This document shows, one piece after another, positions 34,690 through 44,830 of a stretch of DNA of 64,000 bases. The DNA is from Limnomonas spitsbergensis (Eukaryota; Chlorophyta; Chlorophyceae; Chlamydomonadales): assembly GCA_037349105.1 (NCBI GenBank), contig JAYJMM010000037.1, forward strand, positions 3,038,001 to 3,102,000, given 5' to 3'. Within the stretch, counting starts at the first letter, position 1; every line of letters starts with the position of its first letter. The notes beneath the pieces were generated by a model. The model had not been told where the DNA came from, ran no database searches, and was given only the letters and a program-made list of their open reading frames with translations. Position numbers and translations under genes: made by a program.

Positions 34690-35735
34690 TTTTTGATACC
34701 GGAATAAATGTTCAATATTGACATGCTGCCTGCATGCCATGTGGGGGATATGTAGATATGTTCTCGTGGCTGGGCTGCAATTGTCAATTTCGTATACCTT
34801 TCAGTCTCCAGCCTGATGCCTCATGCACGAATAGCCACGCTGCTTGGGCATGCGTTTAAAAGCCGGTCGAGGTTTAGCCCCAATCGGGCAAAGTCGGGCA
34901 TGCGGCCATATGACTGGTAGTATATTTTATCTCATAGCAAAGATATAAACACTGGCTGCTGATGGATATTATTGTATACATCGAACCTCATAGAAGTTGA
35001 AATCATATTAATCAGACTGTCACATATTCAAACAAATCTGAACTAGCAGCATCCTAGACAATGAAGCTTCTATCTTGCCGACGCTTTGATAGACTGAACA
35101 ACTGGCCGTCATCCACTGCTGTTCCCAAGAAAGAAATACCATACTGTAGGCAGGTGCAAAGCTACCAAAGTACAGATGATCGGATATCGACGGTAACGAA
35201 GGAGAAGTACCGAATAAGTTACCAACATGACGGCATTTTAAATAAATTTTGAACAATCTTGGGTGGATTGTAAGTTTGAGGTAAAGACAAAGAAGAAGCC
35301 AGGTTCCGGAAGAAGAAGGGAGACAAAGAACTATGAAAGCCTATATCAGCTACCATGTTTTTAGTGTGCCCCATACCACTTTCGGCAGGCCAACTGGTAG
35401 CCACCACTACACCCATGGAAGCCACAGGTTGGACTGCCTATGGCCGGCGACCCAGGCACCTGCGCCTGGTGCACCTAGCCCCTTCGACCATAGACCCTTA
35501 CAAAGCTGAGTTGTGTCTAAAGCGCCCTAAAGTAGCCATGGTCAGCAAGGGGACATCACGCCAGCGAAATCATAATACGCATCGTAACAGTTGTTGCCCA
35601 AATGCCCGCCAAGCATATAAACTACAAAATAACAATCTGCCACTCCCCCCTGATCATCTGGTGAAGTAACCTTCATCCCTGCAAAGTATATTATATAATC
35701 TTCAAAAATAAGGCATGATAATGTTATGCATGGAG
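34690..35735. repeat. Unit spacer and 3' flank of the BTB-WD40 gene, copy C
   Basis: The sequence is paralogous to 23590-24650. No gene is seen. Confidence 0.5.
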
Positions 35736-35739
35736 CACT

Positions 35740-38314
35740 CTAGCGCCAAACCTGGATGCTGGATGAGAACGCGCCCTCCCCTTCCACCGGAGCAGCTGTG
35801 ATTAGGCACAGAGTCGTCAGGCCAGGGTCGTGGCAGTATGTTCTCAGTCCATGTCCCTCTTCAGGCTTATAGTCATCCAAAGCCACGTGCCTGCTGATAT
35901 CCCAGGTTCTCAGCCGCAGACCCCCGGAGAATGAGGCCAGCACAGTGGTCCCTGAAGCGTCTAGGGCAACCTTAGTTGCATAGTCAGGATTGCATGGATC
36001 CTCGAACGCCAAGCCTTTGCACAAGCCGGTACCAAGATCAAACACCTTGATGGTCTTATCATGTACACAGCTGCTGACTGCGGTGCGGCAGCTGAAATCC
36101 ATTCCAACCCTGTTGACTCCACCTCGGTGTCCCTCCATTGTGCGCACACATGTACTAGTGCGTGTATCCCACAACCGAACGGTCTTATCGTCGGAGCATG
36201 AAATCATCATGTTGGTTTCCTCCGAGGATTGCCAATTATTGACGGTGTCGCTGTGCCCTCTCATGCTCGGCATAGCCTCCATATCCCTAGAAATGTCCCA
36301 CATGCTGATCACGTTTACAGCGGCTCCAGTGATATATACTGCACAGTTGACACCGTGCCAGGTAGGGCAAAAAATGAATCCTGCACCCTCTGGCTCAAAT
36401 GCACCTCGGAGCTGACGGCTGGCCAGGTCCCAGATATTGCACGTGTCCTCATACCTGCTGAACAATATCAGTCCATTCGCGTTGACGTCAAGGCCAATCA
36501 GGGTGTCCCAGCCCCGTTCAATTGGCATGCGACCTGTCATCCTCTGATTGTCAATATCCCACATTTGGAGATACACTTGGCCCTCATGGCAGACATCGAA
36601 AACCAGCTGGGAGTTCCACAGGCAGCTCGTGAACTGTGTATTAGTTCCAACCCAATCTTCAACAAGGCCATCACCCTGGGGAATGGAAAACATAGGTGAA
36701 GGCTGAGCTCAAGGCAGTAATTCCCTCTAAATAAATAACCTCCCAGGTGATCTCATTATTGAGGCAAATGCAAACCAGAACATCCGCACCATCACCCCTC
36801 TTTACTCACATCCGCCACTACTGCGCACTTCACAGACGGGGGCTGGCTGATACGAGGAACACATGATCCCTAAGGATGTAGGGCAACATAAACGTCAATC
36901 AAGACCATGCATCGCACCATGTAAGCGTTTACAGTGATAATGAGAAGGGCCATGGCTAATGGGACTACGCATCGCAGATTTCATTGCTGTGTTTTGATCA
37001 GATCATAGCTGTTTCAATGGAAACAACCATCTGGATGTCACCGGCATATTATAGGAAGATCAAAACAATTTATCTCTCAGACATTCACTCTCACCTTGAA
37101 CCCAAACGGCAAGCCTGACATCACATTAATGACCTCCAGACATGCTTCCTGACGGAGCCCCTGCAGTAGGCCCCTCTGGGCAGGGCTGTACAGAGCACCC
37201 AGAATGGGAGAGACAGCAGGCTTTGTCACCTCAGAGAGCTGGGATAGGCATGCCCGAATCATGGTCGTTTACTGCAGGGAGTCGGACAGCGCGAGCCATT
37301 CAAACAGATCTGGCCCAGCAGTGGACGCTGAGCTGGCTGCTGATGCTGAGGATTGCGCATTTGCAGGAGGTGAGTGCCAAAATTGAGGCTTGGCTGCATC
37401 AAAGGCACGTGAACAAAGCTCCAAAATAGCTGGCATGTTGTACTGGTGTGCAATAGGCAGAATACGGAAGGCTATGGCTGAGGTCACTGCTGAAGCTCCC
37501 CCCTTGATCACTGCAAGATGAGCATGTGCAGCAGGCATTAGACACCGATCATTGGTCGTGCCAGGCTACGACATGAACAGCCGAAGAGCTGATAAACGAA
37601 CATACCTGTGGAATACAAGATAACATGTTTTAGGGACCGCTCAGACTACGGTAATGATTTGATTATAAGCTATGGTTGCAGGTCAAGATAGATTTGTCAA
37701 AACTGTAGTGAGAAAATGGAATGCAAAACTAGTTTGAACATTGTAGTTGGAACACAATCGGTCACTCGTATACCGATAGGGAGGATCAAACATTCAAACA
37801 ATCAACATTGTTTGCACCATCTGATCATGCACTATACAGTAATGAGTGCACACATAACCGACTGAAGTTGAGTGGATGCCCCATGATTCAGGGCACTGGT
37901 TCTTCTGGATGCTTAACTTTTGCAAGGTTGTATGCATGGGCAGTTCGACACATGGGAGTATTGGGGCTATGCAGCCTCTTCATCATGGGACCATTGATCC
38001 TCATAGTTGCATCGATATTGACCCAGCAAGTTGCCTTTCACTTGCTTGTACACATATAGATCTTTATCAGCTAATACTCGTCCACTTACCGGTACTGACA
38101 TTGTAGAGGATCTTGCATCGACAGCAGCCTGGCTAGCATGCCGCTTTTGAGCTGGATCTTCGGGTTCCAACCTTGCCTCTGGAAGAAAATCTCTCAGAAT
38201 GATAGAGGCCAGCCCTAGAAGGCTCCGATGTGCCATGACGGAGCGGCCATCGGTAAAGCTCAATTTGACGTCACCAAGAGAAAGAGCCTCCTCAAGCGTG
38301 TGCAGACTACTCAT
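35740..38314 (-). pseudogene. BTB-WD40 fusion gene, copy C, with one nonsense codon
   Basis: Exons: 38314-38090, 37645-37606, 37510-37095, 36869-36810, 36675-35740. All splice sites are GT-AG and all phases close. Exon 1 is two codons longer because a CCGGTA insertion sits at the donor (38090-38096). Exon 2 is only 40 nt instead of 55 and has diverged. Exon 3 has a six-base in-frame insertion. A TAA (37271-37269) replaces the Tyr codon of SLQYTPMIR, truncating the protein after the BTB region. The WD40 exon is fully open (311 codons) with blades ending WDID, IWDL, MWDIS, LWDTR, VFDLG and TWDIS. The lesion is recent-looking, or the read is wrong at one base. Confidence 0.8.
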
Positions 38315-38819
38315 TGGTGTACAGATCTTGAAATGTCAGGGAACGGTTGAGTTCCTTCCTTCCTTACGATCCGCCGATCGGCACGAATTTCTGAATGGCA
38401 GAATTAAATGGCGGGATGTCTAGAACAGTGGTTCATTGAGGTCGGAGTTTGAATCAGTGTGGATCGTTTTGGGGGCAAGGGGACTAGGGTGGGTCGACCT
38501 GGCGATTCCCTCATGCTACGGAACCGGCGCAAATGCTGCGGCACACATGCATTCCGCGCATGCATTCTGGTAGTATTTTTACACTAAGTCACACGTAACA
38601 TGCTTTCTCTTTTACCATGCAGCTGCTTCGAAAGCTCCACGGCGAAATCGCTGAGCGGGTGCCTTGAGCAAGGCGGGTGCCCCTGGTTCCGACAGTCCGA
38701 CCCCCTGGTCAGACATTTGAATTGACGCATGGCCACAGAGCGGGGGTGCCCCTGCATGGAAACACCCATGCACAAAATATGGCTCGAGGATCAGTGTTTC
38801 AGATGTAAATATCATATGA

Positions 38820-39444
38820 ACAAGCACTATTGTTCTTCAAGTACAGCGCAACTACGCATCAGCCTACATACAGAACTAAGGAGGGGGCCGGCATCGAGAG
38901 TTCGAAACTGCCCCCGCACGGCCACTGAGAAGCCTGCATGAGCCCCATATTGGCAGGATGCTGCGAATAGATAGGTGCAGAGTAGATTTGACCGCGCATC
39001 ATGAGGTGATTGAGGTCATTGAAGCTTGGACTCCTTGGAGTGCCACCATGCTGGGCATATATAAAGCCTTGAGGGGCACAAGCATATGGATTCTGAGAGG
39101 CACAGGCACATCACAGTATCCGTATACGAATCGACCAGCAGCCTCTCAACACTGCCCTGCGCCACTACACAGGGTGGTCGAAATGCTAGTCTGTTTCAGC
39201 TGAACACGCTTTTCATTGCAAAGCACATATTTTAAAGTCCTGTCTCTCCTGCGCCCCCAACCAGGTCCTGACCATAATCAGCGATTGACCATGAGCGACT
39301 GTGCCAGCACTGGAATGGACAAAGGCCTGTCAGGGCCGGCCATCTCAGGCTTCCTCACAGATGCCATCGAGTCCCGCTGGAAGGCCATGTAACGCCGTGT
39401 ACTGTCTAGTACAGCACCTCATTCAGAACGCCATCATGGAGCAG
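38820..39444 (+). pseudogene. Family Y gene, copy Y3
   Basis: The WHAVG exon is degraded (HHEVIEVIEAWTPWSATM) and its GTATGT donor is lost. After the acceptor at 39263, the frame LSGPAISGFLTDAIESRWKAM ends in TAA (39390-39392). The family donor GAGCAG/GTGAGT is preserved at 39444. Confidence 0.4.
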
Positions 39445-39479
39445 GTGAGTCACCAGTGTTTATTTTAGCGCGCCTTGAC

Positions 39480-41200
39480 TACCGGTACATTGCTAAACTA
39501 AATCATCGCTCGCCTATGGACATGGGGGGTAGTTTGCCCAGCCGTTTTGACCACAGGACGCAGGCCGGTCAAGGTTGGGTCCCAAGTTCGTACCTTAATG
39601 CCGGCGGCCCGGCAGAACCAAGAAGTGGTTTGGCGTGCTTCATTAAATGCTGTGGGTCACACGGCACAGCCATGCAACTGAGAGTCCTGACCCTAAGATC
39701 CCTTACCCTTAAACCATGCACCATACCCCTTGGACTACTGGACTAGTACAGGGCCCAGACATGGGCATTTCTCAATGATGCACGTGTGCTTGTTAATAAG
39801 TCAGCAGGCAGCTGAGCCAATCGAGAAAACAGGTAGGTTCAAAACAGGTGTCTGATTTCATAATAGGGCATGACCCCTCATGGCCGTCCATACCTGCGAT
39901 TCTCCCTGGCGTTGCCGAGATGCTGAAAATAGGAGATCCATAGTTGTAAGCTTACAAAATCCGTACATTTTTTCTGGACCTCCTCTTTCTCTCCTGCTCC
40001 TCCTCTTTTAAATTGCACTGTGGCCCTTGGATATTATCTTTGTTTTCTGATACTCCTCCAGTCTATATTGCACCCTTGCTCTCTGACTACTTTACTTTCT
40101 TGGCCTCCTCTTTATGACACCTTTGCTCTTGGAGCTATGCCTCCTCCCTCGCTCACACCCACATTCCTCATTGGTTAAGCTACTTCAGAAGGATTCTGCT
40201 GGGCCGCAACAGCTAGTCTTCACCTGCCCTGCTTTCCCCTCTTCTACCGGTGCCCCTAGGCGCACAATGGGTTTCCGATTCAAAATCCAAATTCCGCGAT
40301 AGTTTTGTGGGGACTGAGAGTTACTGCCAAAAAACTGTTTCTTGAAAGGCAATACTACAATTGTTGCAGCTAGCACATTTGACAGCAAGGCCTTCCTGGT
40401 GTACCGGTTTATTTCGATTTATCATGGTATGGGCGAAATTGGTCTCTGGTTTGTGCGTTAGGTGCATGTCGCAATGCCCTGTTTTCACTTGTCGGCTAGT
40501 ATTCAGTAACAGCAAGAATATAACGGAGGAACCGGAGATTCCCTGGCCCTGGGACCTGACCTCCATGACCTAGCCTGTGTATTTAGTCTCCCATCGCATC
40601 CACATACCTGCTGCTTGGATGGGCCCCCGAGGCCGTAGATCCATTTCAGCGCTGAACTCGTCGATCCCAGTTGTGGCCACTGGGCAGGTCATGTCACGAC
40701 CCAGTATTTGAACATGCACCCTGAACCTTCAATCCTGCCCTGAATTCTGAACTCGATGAAGAATTCTTGCCGGTCCGGCCCCCAGGGACTGGACGCCGGA
40801 AGCACATCTCCCTAGCCTCTGCCCTCTGAGGCCGATCAAGGTTCCCTTTGTAGCCAGCAGCATCTGGTCAGGCAGAAAAAAATGCGACACCTACCTCTTT
40901 AGACACATCTTACTGTTATATTGAAATGTACCAGCTGTGCAGTGAGATCCTGTCTTCGCTCACTTTGAAATACTGGTGGACATCCAAGAACCCTTTTGTT
41001 GCTTTATGAACCTAATGTCATTGAATTTGAATGCACATGTGAACGTCCGTGAGTCCTTTCCCCTTGCTTTTCCTATGGTAGGAATCCTGTCCCTTGATTA
41101 CCGGTACGGGGGTTTTGTTTTTGAACACACACACACACACAAACACACATATATTTCTAAAGCACACACACAAACTGTCACGCTGATGCTGCAGGGATAG
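39480..41200. repeat. Unit block ii, copy 4, and flanking non-coding DNA with an AC microsatellite
   Basis: 39980-40760 matches the other block ii copies. An AC-rich microsatellite lies at about 41125-41175. 40920-41110 resembles 16470-16600 and 41990-42130 (ATCCAAGAGCCC, then a TTTGAAT or TTTGAAC run), so a family Z-type upstream region is duplicated here too. No gene is seen. Confidence 0.45.
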
Positions 41201-41229
41201 TGACCAGATGTTCAATCCACCTGGGTGCA

Positions 41230-41800
41230 GGTTAAACAACACTATTGTTTGTCTATGGCAACGCAACTACGCATCAGCCCACCTGCACAAGGAGGAGGCT
41301 GACATCAAGAATGCGCGGCCACTGCTCAGCATGCATGCGCCCCATGTAGGCAGGTTGCTGCAGATCGAAAGGTGCGAAGTAGAAATATCCACCCTGGCAT
41401 CCTGGAGGAGGATGTGGCTAGACCGCTTCATCATGAGGTATTTGAAACCTGGAATGCAGTGGGGCTGGGCGGAAGCCTCAAGGTTCAGACAAGGTATGCA
41501 TTGTGTCGTGAACGAGGTGCCCAGCGGCCAGTGAGCACTGTCATGGACAACTGCACCAGGTGGTCGAGCTGCTAGTCTGTACCAGCTGAACACTCTTTTC
41601 ATTACAATGCCCACATGTTTTTAGGTACCCGCCACTGCTGCTCTGACAGGACCTGACCTCAGCGCCTGTGCCAGCACGAAGACCTGCTGTCAGGGCTTGT
41701 CATCCTCAGCTTCAAAGACGCCATCAATTCCTCCTGGAAGGCCGTGTTCCGTGTAGTACAAGATCAACAACCCTCCATTGAAATAGCCATTATTGAGCAG
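41230..41800 (+). pseudogene. Family Y gene, copy Y4 (longest downstream frame)
   Basis: The upstream exon ends at 41493 and encodes GILEEDVARPLHHEVFETWN, then AVGLGGSLKVQTR. The downstream exon 41650-41800 has small indels at its start. It then stays open through DLLSGLVILSFKDAINSSWK and AVFRVVQDQQPSIEIAIIEQ to a GTGGGT donor. This shows that the family originally read past the point where Y1-Y3 stop. No domain is recognised. The indels make an active gene unlikely. Confidence 0.4.
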
Positions 41801-42230
41801 GTGGGTCTCCAGTGTTTATTTCAGCGCGCTTCATTGACAATGCAGCTAAAAGATGCCATGACAGGCACACCTGCCAGCAAGATCATATAGGTCCAATACT
41901 GGTGCATGGTTCGATTCGAGATCCAATACATATTTCCTTGCCTGTGAGGCTAGATTGGCCAATCTAGGTCCCTTCATTCACCATCAGGCTCAATTTGAAT
42001 TACTGGTGGACATCCAAGAGCCCTTTCCTTGCATTGAGATCCTGACTTCATTCAAATTTGAATTAACATGTTTAAATCCAAGAGCCCCTATTCCCTGTTT
42101 TTTCCTTCGTGGGGATCCCGTCGTTTGAATACCAGTACAGACGCTTTCGTTTATTTGAGCACACAACACACACGCACACACTCTCAGTCTCTCTCACTGA
42201 TGCTGTAGGTATGGTGATTAGATACGCGCA

Positions 42231-42446
42231 ATGAGCCTAAAGTATGCTTGCACCTACAGCTGTCCAGCAGACTGCAGGCATCTGAGGCAACGTCTTGGTC
42301 ATAAACCTGCCTGTTGGGTGACGTGTGATATCATTTTTGCAGCCTTGCTTGTCGTAGTGGTCAATGAGAGGAGGGACCACAATGCTGTTCATCTTGATTT
42401 ACCCGCCAGAGCAGCGCAAACGAGGGACGAAAGGTTGATGCCATAA
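42231..42446 (+). CDS. Family Z exon-like ORF, copy Z2
   Basis: This frame is paralogous to 16713-16958. It keeps SLKYAC, PADCRHLRQRLGHKPAC, VTC and VVVNERRDHNAVHLDLP. An AC-rich stretch (42165-42185) and CTGATGCTGTAG acceptor-like sequence precede it. Cys and His positions are mostly shared between copies. Function is unknown. Confidence 0.35.
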   Translation: MSLKYACTYSCPADCRHLRQRLGHKPACWVTCDIIFAALLVVVVNERRDHNAVHLDLPARAAQTRDERLMP

Positions 42447-42739
42447 TTTTCTCCCAGCTCGTAACGGATGGCATTGCTGCTTGAAAATCTGACGGATATT
42501 GGGCGGGTTGTATCTGAAGTTTTGCTGAAGCACCCTACAATAAACCCTGGACCATGTGAATGTGTCTATACGGCCATATGGCCACATTGAGGGGTTATTA
42601 TCACATCATGTGATCATGATGTGCTTGTATGGGTGCACAGGTTATTGTGTTAGGGCTTTCAAACAACTGCTGAAGGGGGGGGGGGTCAAGCCGTATCCCT
42701 CACTGTCATTGAATGCATGGGTGATCACAATATCTGGCT

Positions 42740-43970
42740 TGTATGTTCTGCATGCTCATACTGGTTTGTGTTGAAGCATGTCCAAGAATTCAAATTGTTG
42801 GGTGTCATTCAGCACGAGAGCGGCAGCATGAGGAAAGCCATTTAAGGTCAAGAGGCACCTATGGCTGCCATGTTGCATCGTGTCCGCTGCATGGCCGCCA
42901 GGGTGCGTTTGTGGCATCATCTGCCTATGCGCATCCGGCTAGCGACAGTCCAGCCTACCTTCAGCATGTGCCAGGCTGCTGGGCTGCCTGCCTCCGCTGC
43001 CAATGGGGGGGTCATGAGGGGGATCATGCAGATCCAGCCGTTCCAATGAGGCTTGTGGCAGCACGTGCTCCGCTTCCACATTTCAGCGGTGGCACCTGCA
43101 GCACATTATTACAACAAGACAGCCCATTCATGGCAGCAGGCATGGCAGCCGACATGCAGCTCGCGCTTCGACATGACACTGGCGGGCGCACATGGTTCGA
43201 TGAGCTGATGGAGGCGTTGAAGAAGTTGGGGGGTGGAGCAGCTGTCTCCGATCTGTTTGAGGTCACTGAGGCAGTCTCTGACTTGCAGCCGCTCCCTGTC
43301 CTAGAGGTGCTACACCTAGTGGATGCAGCCTACAAGCAGGTGCAGCTTCAGGCGACTGGCAGAGGAGACCCCAGGGACCCCGCCACCGAGCACAGGTCTG
43401 CGGCCAACCGCGTTTGGTTCCAGTCTACGCCGAGCGTCGTGTTGGCGTAAGCTAGGAGCCACACCAGCAGGAGGGCTTGTGTGTGCGCGAACTTACGGTT
43501 GCGGCTCGGTGCGGTTAGCACGGCTGGCACGAGAGGACGGCGGAGCGGTCAACAGCGTGAGACACGCTGCTGCCAGCGGTGTTGGGCAAGGGGAGATGAC
43601 AGCATGTGGAGCATGCGATTTCTGCTTCCATTGCCATATTGCGAAGGAGAGGCTTAGGGAGAAAGGTTGGACATGCCCCATGGAGGGCGCCACGGACTTT
43701 CAAAAAATTGTACTGGGGCAGGCTTGAGTGGGAGGCTCTGACTTTAGTTGAGGACGTGGCAGGCATTGTTGAGGCCTAGTTCGTTTCTTGTCTTTGCCTT
43801 CTTAGGATATTTTCAACTTTGGGGGGGAGGGGTATTTCTTTCTCCTTGGTGTTCTTCGCCTCCTCTCCTTTATACTTTTCCATGAAGTTACCTTAATTTT
43901 CTCCCAACGGGACAGTTGGGCGCCCACGCGGTCGAGCCTTTTTTGAGCAGGGCCCAGAGGTGTTAGACCC
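42740..43970 (+). pseudogene. Family X gene, copy X6 (plus strand, no divergent partner)
   Basis: This copy contains the N-terminal region otherwise seen on the minus strand (MAAMLHRVRCMAARVRL). It continues through QAAGLPASAA and QIQPFQ, where a TGA replaces the Arg codon of X3. The frame ending at 43450 then carries FDELMEALKKLGGGAAVSDL and LQPLPVLEVLHLVDAAYKQ. A last frame (to 43727) carries CGACDFCFHCHIAKERLREK. The Cys/His cluster C-x2-C-x2-C-x-H is the only motif of note. At least one nonsense codon and two frameshifts break it. The 3' end matches the other copies (CTCCCAAC.GGACAG, GGCGCCCACGCGG). Confidence 0.5.
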
Positions 43971-44830
43971 TAACTGCTGGGTCATTTTTAAAGATCCAAC
44001 GTGTTGATGGTAGTAATTTTAAATCGTTTTCAATATGCAACCGAACAGAAGTTGATACCTGTTACAGTTTCAAAGAAATGTGTTACAAAAGCATCCAAGA
44101 CTAACCATAAAACTGCCTATCTTGTCGGCATCTACATCTGTTTAGTTGAACCGGATCGGGATACCCCATATGCAGCAAACATGACGCTTTGATAGATGAA
44201 ACAACTGCCATCATCCACTGTTCCTAGACAAGAAATACATGTGGTACGTGCAAAGCTTCAAAGGTACAGATGATCGGTTATTGACAGTACCGAAAAAGGA
44301 GTAGCGCATTACCGGTATGATGGCATTTGAATGACTTCTGAACTATCTCTGGTGGATTTCAAGTTTGGCGTACAAGACATAGAAAAGTCAAGGTTCCTGA
44401 AAAGTATGGGAGACAAAGAAAGCCTTCAGTCAGCAACCATGTTTCTTTTAGTTCACCCTAAAACACTGTTGGCAGGCCAAGACATAGCCAACACTAGGCC
44501 CATGGGGACCAAACGTTGGACTGCCTATGGCCGGCGACCCAAGCAGCTGGACCTGGTGTACCTAGCCCCCTCAGCCATGAAACCTTACGAAGCGGACTTG
44601 TACCCAAAGCAGCCTAAAGTATCCCAGGTCAGCAGGGGGACATCATGCCAGCTAATCAGAAGACGCATCATAACATTTGCTGCTCAGCTGCCTGTGAAGC
44701 TGATCAAATACAAAATAAGCATACTTCCACTGCCCGCCCCCTGATTATACGTTATAGCAACCTTCATCCCTCCAGCCTAAATTACAAAGTCTTCAAAAAG
44801 AAGGCATGATAATGATAAGCATGGAGCACT
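43971..44830. other. 3' flank of the intact BTB-WD40 gene
   Basis: Paralogous to 23930-24650 and 34990-35735. It may hold the 3' UTR of the minus-strand gene. No independent gene is seen. Confidence 0.45.
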
